This document shows, piece after piece, positions 22,974 through 23,062 of a stretch of 23,062 bases of DNA. Under the pieces are notes generated by a model that saw only the letters and a list, made by a program, of their open reading frames with translations, ran no database searches and was not told where the DNA came from. Numbering within the stretch: the stretch's first letter is position 1; every line of letters starts with the position of its first letter. Made by a program: the position numbers and the translations under genes. This DNA is from an uncultured Bacteroidales bacterium (GTDB lineage Bacteria; Bacteroidota; Bacteroidia; Bacteroidales; Lentimicrobiaceae): NCBI GenBank assembly GCA_937894795.1, contig CALCQV010000075.1, positions 1 to 23,062 on the forward strand. Reading direction: 5' to 3'.

Positions 22974-23062
22974 TTCAAGCGATATTTACACATTATTTAA
23001 GCGTTATTTAAGCGTTATATAACGCTTAAATAACGCTTAAACATCGTTTAAACAACGCTTAT
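22974..23062. repeat. Symmetric array of 11-bp repeats with a perfect 46-bp palindrome
   Basis: The unit TTTAAGCGTTA occurs twice head to tail (22996-23006, 23007-23017). After a central TA (23018-23019), its inverse TAACGCTTAAA occurs twice (23020-23030, 23031-23041). Together they form a perfect 46-bp palindrome, 22996-23041. In the same 11-base register, degenerate copies flank it. On the left, 22974-22984 matches 9 of 11 bases and 22985-22995 matches 8 of 11. On the right, 23042-23052 matches 8 of 11 and the edge-truncated 23053-23062 matches 8 of 10. The array may continue beyond the window. An 11-base period places each unit on the same helical face, as in protein-binding arrays or iterons. 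It could instead be a long hairpin in RNA. Function is not known to me. Confidence 0.9.

Noticed and set aside
22974..23062. CRISPR array.
   Set aside because: Repeats are 11 bases long, directly abutting, and symmetric about a centre; there are no unique spacers and no cas genes.

Overview
The window looks like chromosomal DNA of a Bacteroidota species, probably from a Bacteroidales/Marinilabiliales-type lineage. Three things point there. Many genes are preceded by the Bacteroidetes -7 promoter motif TAnnTTTG. Nearly all genes lack a Shine-Dalgarno sequence. The protein families are typical of the phylum: DUF1573, GH92, DUF6266, DUF6922 with AbiEii, TIGR02757, a KamA-family radical SAM enzyme and many SPII lipoproteins. 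I saw no rRNA, tRNA, CRISPR array, integrase or transposase. Base composition appears AT-rich (roughly 40% G+C by eye).

Layout. 1-1296: two leftward genes, a class I/II aminotransferase cut by the window edge and a secreted DUF1573 protein. 1443-6460: three rightward single-gene units, each with a promoter and/or hairpin terminator. They encode a small lipoprotein, a Dak2-DegV (fatty-acid-kinase-like) fusion, and a fused ADP-forming acyl-CoA synthetase. 6669-8396: a leftward secreted C69 dipeptidase. 8622-12651: rightward NA37 nucleoid-associated protein, an uncharacterised secreted protein and a GH92 alpha-mannosidase. 12730-17469: a leftward block with an outer-membrane lipoprotein pair, an ABC ATPase with its permease, and an aminomutase-like radical SAM protein. 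17758-18825: an Old Yellow Enzyme, divergent from the aminomutase. 18822-22884: a leftward block with TIGR02757, a DUF6922/AbiEii antitoxin-toxin-like pair, a secreted M28 peptidase and a DUF6266 protein. 22974-23062: an unusual symmetric repeat array at the right edge.

How the genes fit together. Most are housekeeping or scavenging functions. The C69 and M28 peptidases and the GH92 mannosidase carry signal peptides and would supply amino acids and mannose from outside the cytoplasm. The ADP-forming acyl-CoA synthetase would convert acyl-CoA to acid plus ATP. The Dak2-DegV fusion suggests phosphorylation of exogenous fatty acids.

The points most worth a second look are five. (i) A perfect 46-bp palindrome inside an eight-unit, 11-bp-phased array at 22974-23062. 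(ii) The KamA-family protein, whose two substrate-specificity aspartates are replaced (His and Asn). (iii) An AbiEii-like toxin with two damaged nucleotidyltransferase motif positions. (iv) A probably leaderless promoter for the DUF6922/AbiEii pair. (v) An OGG1/EndoIII-like Lys...Asp motif pair in the function-unknown TIGR02757 protein. I do not see a complete, clearly new multi-gene system here.
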